Source: Halobellus sp. Atlit-31R
Lineage (GTDB): Archaea > Halobacteriota > Halobacteria > Halobacteriales > Haloferacaceae
Assembly: GCA_003665935.1 (NCBI GenBank)
Contig: QPLR01000004.1
Location: 248,001-312,000 of the forward strand
Direction: 5' to 3'
DNA length: 64,000 bases
The position numbers and the translations under genes were made by a program. Below the pieces are notes generated by a model. That model had not been told where the DNA came from and did not search any database. It worked only from the letters and a program-made list of their open reading frames with translations. Below are positions 16,885-26,179 of this stretch, one piece after another (positions within the stretch are counted from its first letter, which is position 1; each line of letters opens with the position of its first letter).

Positions 16885-18213
16885 TCACTCGGCGTCGAGT
16901 CGCCGCTCGACGCGTGCCACGCTCTCGCTGATCTCGTCGACCATCGAGGTCTGCTCTTCGTTCGCCGCCGCCACGTCCTCGATCTCCGCCGAGATCGTCT
17001 CGGCGCGGTCGACTGCCGTGTCGACCGTGGCCGCGAGCTCCTCTGCACTCGCCGCCTGTTCGTCGGTCGCGTCGGCGATCTCGTCGATGCCGGAGGCCGT
17101 CTCCTGGATCGTATCGACGATGGCGACCTGGTTCTCGACGAGCGACTCGGTGTGCTCGACGGCGTCGCGAACGTGCGTGTTCGCCGTGCTGACGTGCGTG
17201 GTCACCTCGTCGGCGGACTCGCGAACCTCCGAGACGATCCGCTCGATCTCGTCGACCTCGGACTTGGACTGCTCGGCGAGCTCCTTGATCTCGTTTGCGA
17301 CCACGGCGAACCCGTTGCCGTCGCCGTCGGCGCGCGCCGCCTCGATGTTCGCGTTCAGCGCGAGCAGATTCGTCTGGTTCGCGATGTCGGTGATGACTTC
17401 GACGAGCTGATCGATCTCGTCGAGCTTCGCGATGAGCGCCTGCGTGCTCTTGCCGACGTTCTCGCCCGCCTGCGACACCGCCTGTGTGACGTCGAGGACG
17501 TCCTGGCCCGACTCCTGCGACTCCTTGGCCAGTCGACGCGCCTCGTCGCTTTGGGTGTTGACCTCCTCGGCGCTGGACGCGATCTCCTCGATCGTCGCGC
17601 TGAACGTGGCGATCTCGTCTGCGACTTCGCCGAGATCGCGGACCTGCGCCTGCGTGTACTCGCTGATCTCCTCGGAGCTCGCTGCGACGTTCTCCGCGGA
17701 GTCCTGCAGCTCTTCGATCGACGACCCGACCTCGGTGGCCATCTGCTCTTGGAGGTTCTCGAGCAGCAGTCGCTGTTCGACGAGTTCGGTGACCCGCGGG
17801 GTGATCTCGAACGCACCGAACACGTTCCCGTTCGAGTCGGTCAGTGGGAACGCAGCGGCCCGGATGTGCCACGGCTCGCCGTCGGCGTTCGTCCCCGAGC
17901 GGATGTCGTCCTCGCGGACGACCTCGCCGGTTCTGGCTACCTCTTCGGCGAGTGTCTCGCTCTCCCCTTCGGTCTGAAACACGTCGTACGCCTGCTCCCC
18001 GACGGCTTCCTCCCTCGTGAAGCCGATGAGCGACGCCATCCGCTCGTTCCAGTGTGTGATGATCCCATTATCATCGACGACAACGACAGGTTCCGGAAAC
18101 GCCTCTACCACCGTGTCGAACATCTGCTGCCAGAAGTCCAGTCTCTGACGTAACGAAGCCTCCTCGTCCGTATCGCCGGGTCTGACCCCCGCTGTGAGCT
18201 GCCTCGTACCCAT
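16885..18213 (-). CDS. Soluble methyl-accepting transducer with PAS domain
   Basis: A 442-residue cytoplasmic chemotaxis transducer with no transmembrane segment. A PAS domain occupies about residues 28-150 ([17 protein letters not shown]... through ITPRV). It is followed by a long coiled-coil signalling domain. The hairpin tip that contacts CheA/CheW is [20 protein letters not shown], the most conserved part of the family. Glu/Gln/Ser-rich heptads on both sides provide methylation sites. The PAS domain probably senses an internal signal such as redox state or a small molecule. No other chemotaxis gene lies in the window. Confidence 0.92.
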   Translation of the reverse strand: MGTRQLTAGVRPGDTDEEASLRQRLDFWQQMFDTVVEAFPEPVVVVDDNGIITHWNERMASLIGFTREEAVGEQAYDVFQTEGESETLAEEVARTGEVVREDDIRSGTNADGEPWHIRAAAFPLTDSNGNVFGAFEITPRVTELVEQRLLLENLQEQMATEVGSSIEELQDSAENVAASSEEISEYTQAQVRDLGEVADEIATFSATIEEIASSAEEVNTQSDEARRLAKESQESGQDVLDVTQAVSQAGENVGKSTQALIAKLDEIDQLVEVITDIANQTNLLALNANIEAARADGDGNGFAVVANEIKELAEQSKSEVDEIERIVSEVRESADEVTTHVSTANTHVRDAVEHTESLVENQVAIVDTIQETASGIDEIADATDEQAASAEELAATVDTAVDRAETISAEIEDVAAANEEQTSMVDEISESVARVERRLDAE

Positions 18214-18302
18214 CTGTCTCAGGCGTGATAACGAATATGGGGCTTTTGTATCTTTCCGTATTTTCTACCTCTCTCTCCTGTTTGTGCGCCGTTTTTCCAC
18301 GA

Positions 18303-19310
18303 CTACTCCCGGACGGCCTGCCGGCGTGCCGGAATCAGGTCGAAGTCGTCTTCGGTGTCGCCGAGCACGAACAGCGCGTAGTACCGGAGATACGTCTGCG
18401 CGGGCACGGCGACGAGCAGTCCGATGAGAAAGGCGACGAGGAGAAACAGCAGGACGGCCCCGGCGACGACGATCCACCCGACGGGGTCTACCACGGAGAC
18501 GAGCGCGACGCCCACGAGACCGACGATGCCGAGCGGGATCGCCGCCACAATCGCGCCGAGGACAGTCGCGATACTCGCGAGCAGCCCGATCGCGAGTTGC
18601 AGGACGAACGCGGCGACGGCGTAGACAGCGTACTGCTTCCACTGCTTCCGCAGCGTCGGCCAGAACCGACGCCAGGCGGAGAGCAGCGGTCGTTCCTCGA
18701 CGAGCATAATCGGAACGACGAAGTTCGTCGTGAAGCCGCCGATCAGGCCACTGACGAGTCCGACGACGACGAGCAGCGGAATCGCGAGGACGACCAGCGC
18801 CAGCGAGACGCCGCCGTTACCGAACACGAGCGGCGACAGGATCACCGCGAGGAGGCCGAGAACGGTGCCGAGCGTGAGCACGCCGACGACCAGCCGAAAT
18901 CCGAACAGCCGTGCCCCGAGCCGCCAGCGGGTACTCCAGTAGCGCCGAATCGACACCGCCTCCTGCCGGAGCGATTCGACGAACACGAACTCCATCACCG
19001 AGCCGACGAACAGGAAGCCGAGCAGAATCGCGGCGACGAGTCCGACGATGATCGCGACCACGAGCAGTTCGACCCCGCCGGGTGCGACGAGTTCCGGCGA
19101 CGGCGCCGGAGCGTCGGTCGGCAGCGACGTCTCCGCGCCGTTCCCGGTCGGTGCCCCACCCGTGAACTGGAACGGCGAGAACCCCGCAGTGCCGCCGACG
19201 AAGAAGACGACCACCGCGAGTCGCAGCCACCGGCTACGGTCGATCGGCCAGAGGAACGCTCTCGTCGCGTCGATCGCATCGTCGATCGCCTCGACGGCGT
19301 AGAGCGTCAT
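18303..19310 (-). CDS. Haloarchaeal multi-pass membrane protein (DUF7544-like)
   Basis: A 335-residue membrane protein starting MTLYAVEAIDDAIDATRAFL, a conserved beginning of a haloarchaeal family that I associate with DUF7544. Six to eight hydrophobic segments are visible, including long Val/Leu/Gly helices between about residues 85 and 300. An extracytoplasmic Pro/Ala/Thr-rich loop is near residues 50-75. ATG 19310 was chosen over an upstream one because of this conserved N-terminus. The function is unknown; it resembles glycerophosphoryl-diester-type membrane domains only in layout. Confidence 0.75.
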   Translation of the reverse strand: MTLYAVEAIDDAIDATRAFLWPIDRSRWLRLAVVVFFVGGTAGFSPFQFTGGAPTGNGAETSLPTDAPAPSPELVAPGGVELLVVAIIVGLVAAILLGFLFVGSVMEFVFVESLRQEAVSIRRYWSTRWRLGARLFGFRLVVGVLTLGTVLGLLAVILSPLVFGNGGVSLALVVLAIPLLVVVGLVSGLIGGFTTNFVVPIMLVEERPLLSAWRRFWPTLRKQWKQYAVYAVAAFVLQLAIGLLASIATVLGAIVAAIPLGIVGLVGVALVSVVDPVGWIVVAGAVLLFLLVAFLIGLLVAVPAQTYLRYYALFVLGDTEDDFDLIPARRQAVRE

Positions 19311-19581
19311 ACCGGCTCCTCCCGTCGCGCTACTGCAATCGGCGGGCACCGTGCGCGAAGCGACGTCGACGCTCGTGACGGCGTCGCTCGGACCGGCGAA
19401 CGCAGTGGTCGCCGCTCCCAGTCGATGCTGTGCGCTACTCCGCAGTCTCGGGGACCAATCCGTGACATCGTACAGTGTTCAGTCACGTCATAGTAAAATA
19501 ACACTTGCGCAGTGCCGGGGGCGGGAGGGAAACGTATCGGTGAGTCGATAGCATTTTCAGCCGCTGTCGCAGCCGGGAAGT

Positions 19582-20451
19582 ATGAACGACGAGACGCTCG
19601 GCGTCGCACTCGTGGTCGCCTCCGCAGTCGGGTTCGGGACGCTCGGGATCTTCGGCGTCGTCGCCGGCGACCGCGGCCTCACGATCCCGACGGTGCTCGC
19701 GCTCCGGTTCGCCCTCGCGACGGTCGTCGTCTGGGGGGTGCTGTGGCACCGCGGCAAGCTACGGCTCCCTGGCGCCCGCGTGCTCGGGACGGCGTTCCTT
19801 CTCGGAGCGGGGGGGTACGCGACTCAGAGTGCGCTGTACTTCGTGGGGCTCGAGTTTATGACCGCGGGGATGGTCGCGATCGTACTCTACACCTATCCGG
19901 CGTTCGTGGTGTGCTTGACGGCTCTCGTCCACCCCGAGCGGGTGACCCGCGCCGTCGTCGGGGCGCTCGGGCTCTCGATCGGCGGTGTCGCGCTGGTCAC
20001 CGGCGTCGATCCGGCCGGCGTCGATCCGCGGGGCGTGCTCGCCGTTCTCGGGGCCGCGTTCGCGTACTCGTTGTACATCATCGTGAGCCAGCGAACGCTC
20101 ACGTCGGTCGACGCCGAGACGCTGACCGCGTTCGTGCTCCCGGCGGCGGCGGCGAGCTTCCTGACGTTCGGTATCGGTACGGGCAGTTTCGCCTTGCCGG
20201 TCAGCCTCACCGGCTGGGGGGCCGTGCTCGGGATCGCGGTGTTCGCGACTGTCGTGCCCGTGCTCACGTTCTTCGCCGGCATCGCCAAGATCGGTGCGAG
20301 CCGGGCGAGCATCATCAGCACCGCCGAACCGGGCGTCACAGTCGCGCTCGGTGCGCTCGTGTTGGACGAACCGGTCTCCGCCGTCACCGTCGCCGGGGGG
20401 ATCCTCGTCGTCGCCGGCGTGATCATCATCCAGCGGGAGAGCACCGTCTGA
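19582..20451 (+). CDS. EamA/DMT-family transporter
   Basis: A 289-residue protein with ten predicted transmembrane helices arranged as two repeats of five, the layout of the drug/metabolite transporter (EamA) family. The N-terminal repeat contains GFGTLGIFGVVA, and the C-terminal repeat contains ASIISTAEPGVTVALGALVL, where the P-G-[VT] motif near the end is characteristic. Members export amino acids, nucleobases or other metabolites; the cargo cannot be predicted. It is monocistronic. Confidence 0.88.
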   Translation: MNDETLGVALVVASAVGFGTLGIFGVVAGDRGLTIPTVLALRFALATVVVWGVLWHRGKLRLPGARVLGTAFLLGAGGYATQSALYFVGLEFMTAGMVAIVLYTYPAFVVCLTALVHPERVTRAVVGALGLSIGGVALVTGVDPAGVDPRGVLAVLGAAFAYSLYIIVSQRTLTSVDAETLTAFVLPAAAASFLTFGIGTGSFALPVSLTGWGAVLGIAVFATVVPVLTFFAGIAKIGASRASIISTAEPGVTVALGALVLDEPVSAVTVAGGILVVAGVIIIQRESTV

Positions 20452-20489
20452 ATCGACCCGTGGGGGCCGCGCCCTCGGCTACCGCACCG

Positions 20490-23400
20490 TCACCGCGCCA
20501 GCACGTAGGCGACGCCGGTCAGGACACCCCAACTGAGTGCACCCGCGATCCCGACGCCGACGAGCGGTCCGGGGCCCAAGAGGCCGGTAACGACCCAGAC
20601 GAGGACGCCGACGCCGGCGAGCGCCTGGATCTGTAAGCCGTCGACCGGCGGCGCGCGGTTCCGGAACGTGAGCGCCATCCCGTATCCGCCCAGAAGGAGC
20701 GCAGCGAGGTAGAACGCCGCGCCGACCACGCCCCAGAACGAGCCGAGGCTCCCGAGGACGGTTGGCTCCGAACCCGGCGCCGGAGACACCGCCGTCGGCG
20801 TTCCCGGTCCCGTCGTCGGCCGGGCGGTCGCCGTCGCCGTGCTAGTCGGCTCCGTCTGCCGGTCGATGGTCCCGGTGGTCGCGTTGCCGCTGTCGATGCC
20901 CAGTGCGTCCTCGACGGCCAGCGTAACGCTGAGACGCGCGTCGGGCATCACGACGACGCGGCTCGGTGTCGACTGCACCGGCTGTGCGGTCCCGTCGACG
21001 ACGTAGCGGTAGCGAGTCACGGGGCCGGAGACGCTCTCGGTCGTCGAGGCCGTACCTGAGAGTTCGACCTCTCGATCCGGCGCAGCGGTCGCTGGTACGT
21101 CGACTCGGGGCGTCGGCCGCGCGTAGCGAGGGCCGTGCGGTTCCGTCCGGAACGGCACGAAGTCCGCCCACCCCTGCTTTGTCACGACGGCGTTGCCCTC
21201 GCCCTCGGGGAGGATCGAGCCGTGGTACGGGCCGCCGTCTGAGCCCCAGTAGTTGGCCTCCGCGTGCACGGTCCGGATCTGGTCCGTGAGGATCCGCGCC
21301 GTGGTGTTGGCCGCGATCAGCGTCTCGACGTCGACGGTCAGTCCGCGCTCCTGACCGTAGACGTCGTTTCGGACGATGCGGACGGTGTCGTTCGCGGAAC
21401 CGGTCTTCGGGATCGCGATGCCCGTCGGAAGCGACTCGCCGACGCGCCGGATCGTCAGCGCGCTCGCCTCGGCGGCGCGCGCTTCGCTCGCCGCGTCGCT
21501 CCTGAGTACGATCACCGTGTCGTCCCAGAGGCGAGCGATCGTGAGCTCCTGGTTCAGCGAGGGGTTCGCGACGAGGTCTTCGAGCGGGATCTCCGCGTTC
21601 GCCTGGTTCACGATGACTCCCGCCGGCCCTTCGGCGACGTAGATGCCCGTACCGGGCGTGACGCCCGCCAGTGGGACCGGCTCGGCGAAGGCGTTCGTGT
21701 TGAACACGACGTCGTTGTTCCGGACCGTCGTCTCGACGATGCCACGAACGACGATGCCGTAGGCGTTGGCTCCGACGACGTTGTTCGTAGCGACGGCGGT
21801 GCCGCTGTGCGTGACCGGACTGGAGACGAGCAGCCCCGCACCGGCGTTGTTCGCGAGTCGGTTCGCGTCGATAGTGAGGTTCTCGACGACGAGATCAGTC
21901 TGGACGGCGAGACCGTGTCCCCTACCGTCTGTGAGCGTGTTGTTTCGGATCGCGAGACGGCGAGCGGCGGCACGGGTGTGAATCGCGAGGCCGTCGCCGC
22001 CGCTGGCCGTGATCTCGTTGTCGGCGATCGCCGCGTTCGCCACGAGACTGCCGTCGACGGAGAGGCCGTCGTCGCCGCTGTCCGTGATGCGGTTGCCCTC
22101 GATCGTGCCGCGGCGAAGGATCCAGTTCGAGAGATGTATCCCGTCGCGACCGGTGTCGCGCAGGGTGTTTTTCGTCGCACGGAGGTCGACCTCGACCGTG
22201 CGAGTCGTGACGTCGACGCCGTGGCCGGCGGTGTTCGAGATCGTGTTCCGCCGGAGCGTCACGTTCGCCGGCTGGCGGAGTCTCGCACTCGACTGCCGGA
22301 TCCGGATCCCGGTCTCGCCGCCGCTGATGCGGTTCTCGTAGCCGGTCAGCGTCGTTCGAGAGAGCGCCTCGACGGCGATACCGGCCTCGGTCGCGGCGAG
22401 GTCGTTGTACCAGAAACTGCTCTCGCTGCGTTTCGCGCGGACGGCGACCCCGCTGCCGCTCGTCTCGTCGACCCGGGTCCCGACAACGCGGAGCCCCGTG
22501 ACGCGGTCGGCAGCGACGAAGACGCTCGTGCCCGCGACGTCACGGAACTGCGACTGTCGAACCGTGAGACCGCGAACGCGCGTCGGTGTCGGTTCCGAGG
22601 GCCGGAAAGGCGCGGTCACTCCGCCGACGGCGTACTCCGCGCGGACGCCGTCTGAGAGCTGTGGAACGCCGCCTTCGAGGAGGCTCACGTCCACCGGGTA
22701 GATGCCACGGGTCTCTGGATTCACTACGTCGTCGTATTCGAGGAGGAGACGGTCGCTGCTCCGGATCCGAACGGTCCGGTTGAACGAGACTCGGATCCGG
22801 TCACCGGTCGTCGAGACGTTCTGTACGTACTGAAAGAGCGGCCGATCGACGAGCCCGTCGCGGTCCGGGTCGATCCCGAGCCGCCGTACCGACTCCGGAG
22901 TGACGTTGGCGACGTTGCTCGCGGACGGATACCGCAGTGCGATCGTGTCCGTCGACACGCCGACCCCCGGATGGAGCGAGAGAGTGTGGATCGACCGCTC
23001 CGATCGGTCGTCGGGAGCCGCCTCGAGCGTCACTTCGTCGGTCGCACCGAGTCCGGGCGAGGCTCGGATCGCGTGGCCGCCGATCGCCTCGATGGTCGAT
23101 CCGTCGATCGTGATCGACGGCGTAGCGGTGACGCTGCCGACGGAGACGGCGGCCGTGGTGAAGTCCCGCATCGCCGAGTCGACGACTGCGATCGAGCCCT
23201 CACTGCTCGCGACCGTGACACCCTCGACGCCACCAGTCAGCGTGGTGTTGCGGAGCGCGAGCCGGGACGCCTCGTTTCCGTCGTACCGGATGCTCGCCCA
23301 TCGGCGGTCCGGAGCCGCGCCTGCGCTGCGAGCGATCGTCACGCGCTCGGCGGCCGTTCCGTTCGCGTAGAGCGACCCGCGGACGGTGACTGTGATCCGC

Positions 23401-23654
23401 TCGGCGAGCTGCACCGTCGTTCCCGGCTCGATCGTCAGCGTCGCGCCGGGGGCGACGTCGACGTCCTGAATGATCCGGTACGGGCCCTCCGTGGGCGTCC
23501 ACGTCGTGTCCGTCGTGATCGGTGACTCGACGAACGTGATGTCCTCGCCGGTCGCCGACGCGGCGACCGGTCCGAGGACGAGAGAAGCGAGCAGCGTCGC
23601 AGCGACGAGCACGGCAACCGTCGTCTGAGTCCCAGAGTCGTTCGAGAAAGTCAT
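20490..23654 (-). CDS. Large secreted right-handed beta-helix (NosD-like) protein with C-terminal membrane anchor
   Basis: A 1054-residue exported protein. A signal peptide occupies about residues 1-35. It is followed by around 750 residues of short parallel-beta-helix rungs, recognisable by recurring Asn-rich turns such as NNTLTDGRGHGLAV and ADNEITASGGDGLAI. Next comes a small Ig-like domain, a Thr/Pro-rich linker, and three hydrophobic helices near the C-terminus that hold it in the membrane. Beta-helix proteins of this type bind or cleave polysaccharides, but no catalytic residues are evident. ATG 23654 begins the signal peptide; an in-frame start six codons earlier is possible. Confidence 0.85.
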   Translation of the reverse strand: MTFSNDSGTQTTVAVLVAATLLASLVLGPVAASATGEDITFVESPITTDTTWTPTEGPYRIIQDVDVAPGATLTIEPGTTVQLAERITVTVRGSLYANGTAAERVTIARSAGAAPDRRWASIRYDGNEASRLALRNTTLTGGVEGVTVASSEGSIAVVDSAMRDFTTAAVSVGSVTATPSITIDGSTIEAIGGHAIRASPGLGATDEVTLEAAPDDRSERSIHTLSLHPGVGVSTDTIALRYPSASNVANVTPESVRRLGIDPDRDGLVDRPLFQYVQNVSTTGDRIRVSFNRTVRIRSSDRLLLEYDDVVNPETRGIYPVDVSLLEGGVPQLSDGVRAEYAVGGVTAPFRPSEPTPTRVRGLTVRQSQFRDVAGTSVFVAADRVTGLRVVGTRVDETSGSGVAVRAKRSESSFWYNDLAATEAGIAVEALSRTTLTGYENRISGGETGIRIRQSSARLRQPANVTLRRNTISNTAGHGVDVTTRTVEVDLRATKNTLRDTGRDGIHLSNWILRRGTIEGNRITDSGDDGLSVDGSLVANAAIADNEITASGGDGLAIHTRAAARRLAIRNNTLTDGRGHGLAVQTDLVVENLTIDANRLANNAGAGLLVSSPVTHSGTAVATNNVVGANAYGIVVRGIVETTVRNNDVVFNTNAFAEPVPLAGVTPGTGIYVAEGPAGVIVNQANAEIPLEDLVANPSLNQELTIARLWDDTVIVLRSDAASEARAAEASALTIRRVGESLPTGIAIPKTGSANDTVRIVRNDVYGQERGLTVDVETLIAANTTARILTDQIRTVHAEANYWGSDGGPYHGSILPEGEGNAVVTKQGWADFVPFRTEPHGPRYARPTPRVDVPATAAPDREVELSGTASTTESVSGPVTRYRYVVDGTAQPVQSTPSRVVVMPDARLSVTLAVEDALGIDSGNATTGTIDRQTEPTSTATATARPTTGPGTPTAVSPAPGSEPTVLGSLGSFWGVVGAAFYLAALLLGGYGMALTFRNRAPPVDGLQIQALAGVGVLVWVVTGLLGPGPLVGVGIAGALSWGVLTGVAYVLAR

Positions 23655-23814
23655 TTCACAGGTAAGATACACCGTACCGCAGGATCCACCGGGTGAAAAA
23701 ACGTGCGGGGAGTCGTCGGCTCGCTGTCAGAGCCTCTCGCACCGCGTCACCAGCAGGCGCGGACCTGTATACCCAGTGAATAATCAGTAAAAATCGATTA
23801 CGGTTCTATCGAAA

Positions 23815-23823
23815 TTTATATTT
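23815..23823 (+). promoter_or_regulatory. TATA box for the CoA-binding protein gene
   Basis: TTTATATTT lies 24-32 bases before ATG 23847, the correct position for a leaderless transcript starting at that codon. It favours 23847 over the in-frame ATG at 23826, which would lie too close to the box. Confidence 0.6.
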
Positions 23824-23846
23824 CAATGATTGACCCGTGTGGATGT

Positions 23847-25172
23847 ATGGGTATCTCAGACGTATTTGATCCATCCGGGATCGCAGTGATCGGGGCCTCG
23901 GCGACGCCTGGCAAACTGGGCAACGACGCGATGGCGAACGCAAAGGAGTTCGACGGGCCGGTGTACCCGGTCAACCCCTCAGGTGAGGGCGAGGTCTACG
24001 GCTACGAGTTCGTCGACTCGGTCGAAGAGACCGATGCGGACCTCGCGCTCTGCTGTGTCCCCGCACCGGCGACGCCCGACGTCCTCGAAGAGTGCGGAGA
24101 GGCGGGCGTCGGCGCGGCCGTCGTCTTCGCCGGCGGGTTCGCCGAGTCCGGCCCGGACGGCGTCGAGCTACAGGCGGAGGTGGAAGCGATCGCCGAGGAG
24201 TACGACATCGCAGTGCTCGGCCCCAACACGGCCGGCCACATCATCCCGCACAAGCAGATTTTCAGCTCCTTCGTCCCCGGCTTCGACGAGATCGAGACCG
24301 GCGACGTCGCGATCGTCGCCCAGAGCGGTGGCGTCGGCGTGACGTCGACGTTCCAACTGGAGCGTGAGGGCTACGGCGTCTCCGGGATGTACGGTCTCGG
24401 CAACCGGGTGAACACTGACTTCGCGGACGTGATTCCGACGCTCGACGAGGATCCCCAGACGAAGGCGATCGGGCTCCACATCGAGGGAACGGCGGAGATC
24501 GACCGCTTCGTCGACGTCGTCGAGAGCGCGGAGACACCGATCGTCGCGCTCAAGTCCGGCAACCAGATGCGCGACTTCGTGCAGGCGCACACGGCCGCGC
24601 CCACACAAGAGTACGGCCGCTACGAGGAAGTAATCACCGACAACGGCGGCGTGATGGCCGACTCCGTCACGGAGCTGCTGGACGCGAGCCGCGTCCTCGG
24701 GAAGTCGCCAGTCCCGGACGGGCCGAACGTCGGGATCGTCACCGCACAGGCGGGCCCCGGCATTATGATGGCGGACTACCTCGCGGACCGCGGCGTGGAG
24801 TTCCCGGACCTGACGAGCGAGACCCAGGAACGCCTCGACGACCTGCTGCTCGGATTCACCTACGACGAGAACCCCGTCGACACGGGTCGGCCGATGCCCG
24901 AGTTCGGCGAGGTCATCGACGCCGTCGCCCGCGACGAGAACATCGACATCGTCCTCGTCTACGAGATCTTCGAGCACTCGCTGGGCTACCCCGTCGAGGA
25001 GCTGGAGCAGCTCGCCAACGACCTCGACAAGCCGATCGTCTTCACCGTCGCCGGCCCGTACGACGCGCTCGAACCCGATCGGAAGCGGATGGAGGAACTC
25101 GGGATCCCGACGTTCGACGCCCCCGAGCGCGGCGCCTACGCCACCTCGGTGCTCGTCGACTCGATCCGATAG
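23847..25172 (+). CDS. Stand-alone acyl/acetyl-CoA synthetase (ADP-forming) alpha-type subunit
   Basis: A 441-residue protein. The CoA-binding Rossmann domain is at about residues 5-130 (GIAVIGASATPGKLG). Two ligase-CoA-like flavodoxin domains follow (VAIVAQSGGVGVTSTF and VGIVTAQAGPGIMMADYLA). The family's phosphorylated histidine corresponds to the His in VQAHTAAP near residue 250, so the active site seems intact. The ATP-grasp beta domain is absent; the protein ends after the third domain and no beta subunit lies nearby. In ADP-forming synthetases, alpha and beta together convert acyl-CoA to acid with ATP formation. Partner and substrate are unknown. Confidence 0.85.
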   Translation: MGISDVFDPSGIAVIGASATPGKLGNDAMANAKEFDGPVYPVNPSGEGEVYGYEFVDSVEETDADLALCCVPAPATPDVLEECGEAGVGAAVVFAGGFAESGPDGVELQAEVEAIAEEYDIAVLGPNTAGHIIPHKQIFSSFVPGFDEIETGDVAIVAQSGGVGVTSTFQLEREGYGVSGMYGLGNRVNTDFADVIPTLDEDPQTKAIGLHIEGTAEIDRFVDVVESAETPIVALKSGNQMRDFVQAHTAAPTQEYGRYEEVITDNGGVMADSVTELLDASRVLGKSPVPDGPNVGIVTAQAGPGIMMADYLADRGVEFPDLTSETQERLDDLLLGFTYDENPVDTGRPMPEFGEVIDAVARDENIDIVLVYEIFEHSLGYPVEELEQLANDLDKPIVFTVAGPYDALEPDRKRMEELGIPTFDAPERGAYATSVLVDSIR

Positions 25173-26179
25173 AGAGCCCGAAGTCGGCGTTCCCGCCGAC
25201 CACCGATCTCGAACCACGAAACCGGTCCCGAAGCCACCGACCGCGACCGAGACCCACTGCCGCAACGTGTCTCTTGCTCTCTCCTCTGCGCGCACACAGA
25301 GCAGCGAGAACCGCTTCGGAGTCGACTCCCGTGGCGCTCGCCTCGCTCGTCCGTAGATATAGAGAGACGAGGGCCGTCCAGCTTCTGCGGCTCTCCCCCG
25401 GTGCCCCGCGCCCTCCGAGCAGCCAGTCCGGACAGACTGCTGTCCGCGCTGCGGCGGACTGTCTCGTCGCAGTTCCGGAGTTCGGGGCGACGTTTTTAGT
25501 ATATTTCCGCTGAGGTATTCTCTGAGCTGTATTAAAACAGACTACTTTTCGGAGTGACTATCGATATCTCCGAGTCGCGGCGCCGTTTCGCGATGTCGCT
25601 ATCGATGCCCGAGACTCCGCTGACGATGGTGAAGATGTCCTTCGATGGTATCTTCGGTCTCTCGACCACTCAGACGACCTCGAACGTATTTAGCGGGTAG
25701 ATTGATACCGGCGCATTCGAGATACCGGTGAAAGACCTCGGACTCGAACCGGTCTCGGACGCTGCGGCCGACTGATCTCTTAGCGACGAGGACCGACTGA
25801 ACCGTGCGTGCCGTGTGTCACAGAGATCGATAGTCTTCGACAGACGTTCTACACTTCTGTTATAGTAGATTTTATGATAGATATCGGGGTATATTCCCGG
25901 TCGGAGACGGTTTGGAGAACGAAGCCGCAACGCGAGTACCCGGTCGTCGCCGCCGGTGTCAAGGAGTCGGTCGGCGGCGACGGTCGCACGCGACGCGCCG
26001 ATCGAACTGTACGGTGACGCCAGGCCCGGAGGCGGCGGCGTCGACCGTGTCCCCGCAGGCACTGGTGGCTACGAAGCCCTCTTCGCCGTACAGCATCGCA
26101 GGAGGGCTCTGAGAACGGCCATTCAGAGCGCCCGTCGAATCGTTTCGTGAAGCCGTGTGGCAGATGCTCTCTCGTCCGG
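25173..26179. other. Gene-poor 1-kb interval
   Basis: No convincing gene is present. Open frames here are short, Arg/Ser-rich and unlike haloarchaeal proteins. Base composition is mixed: AT-rich tracts near 25490-25560, 25670-25720 and 25850-25890 alternate with GC-rich ones. One minus-strand stretch around 26000-26110 reads like protein for about 40 residues (AMLYGEEGFVATSACGD...) and may be a gene remnant. The interval separates the CoA-binding protein from the end of the signal peptidase gene. Confidence 0.5.

Noticed and set aside
25725..25765. tRNA-like T-loop on the minus strand (GGTTCGAGTCC)
   Set aside because: The flanking bases do not form a five-pair T stem, and no anticodon arm or acceptor stem can be drawn upstream.
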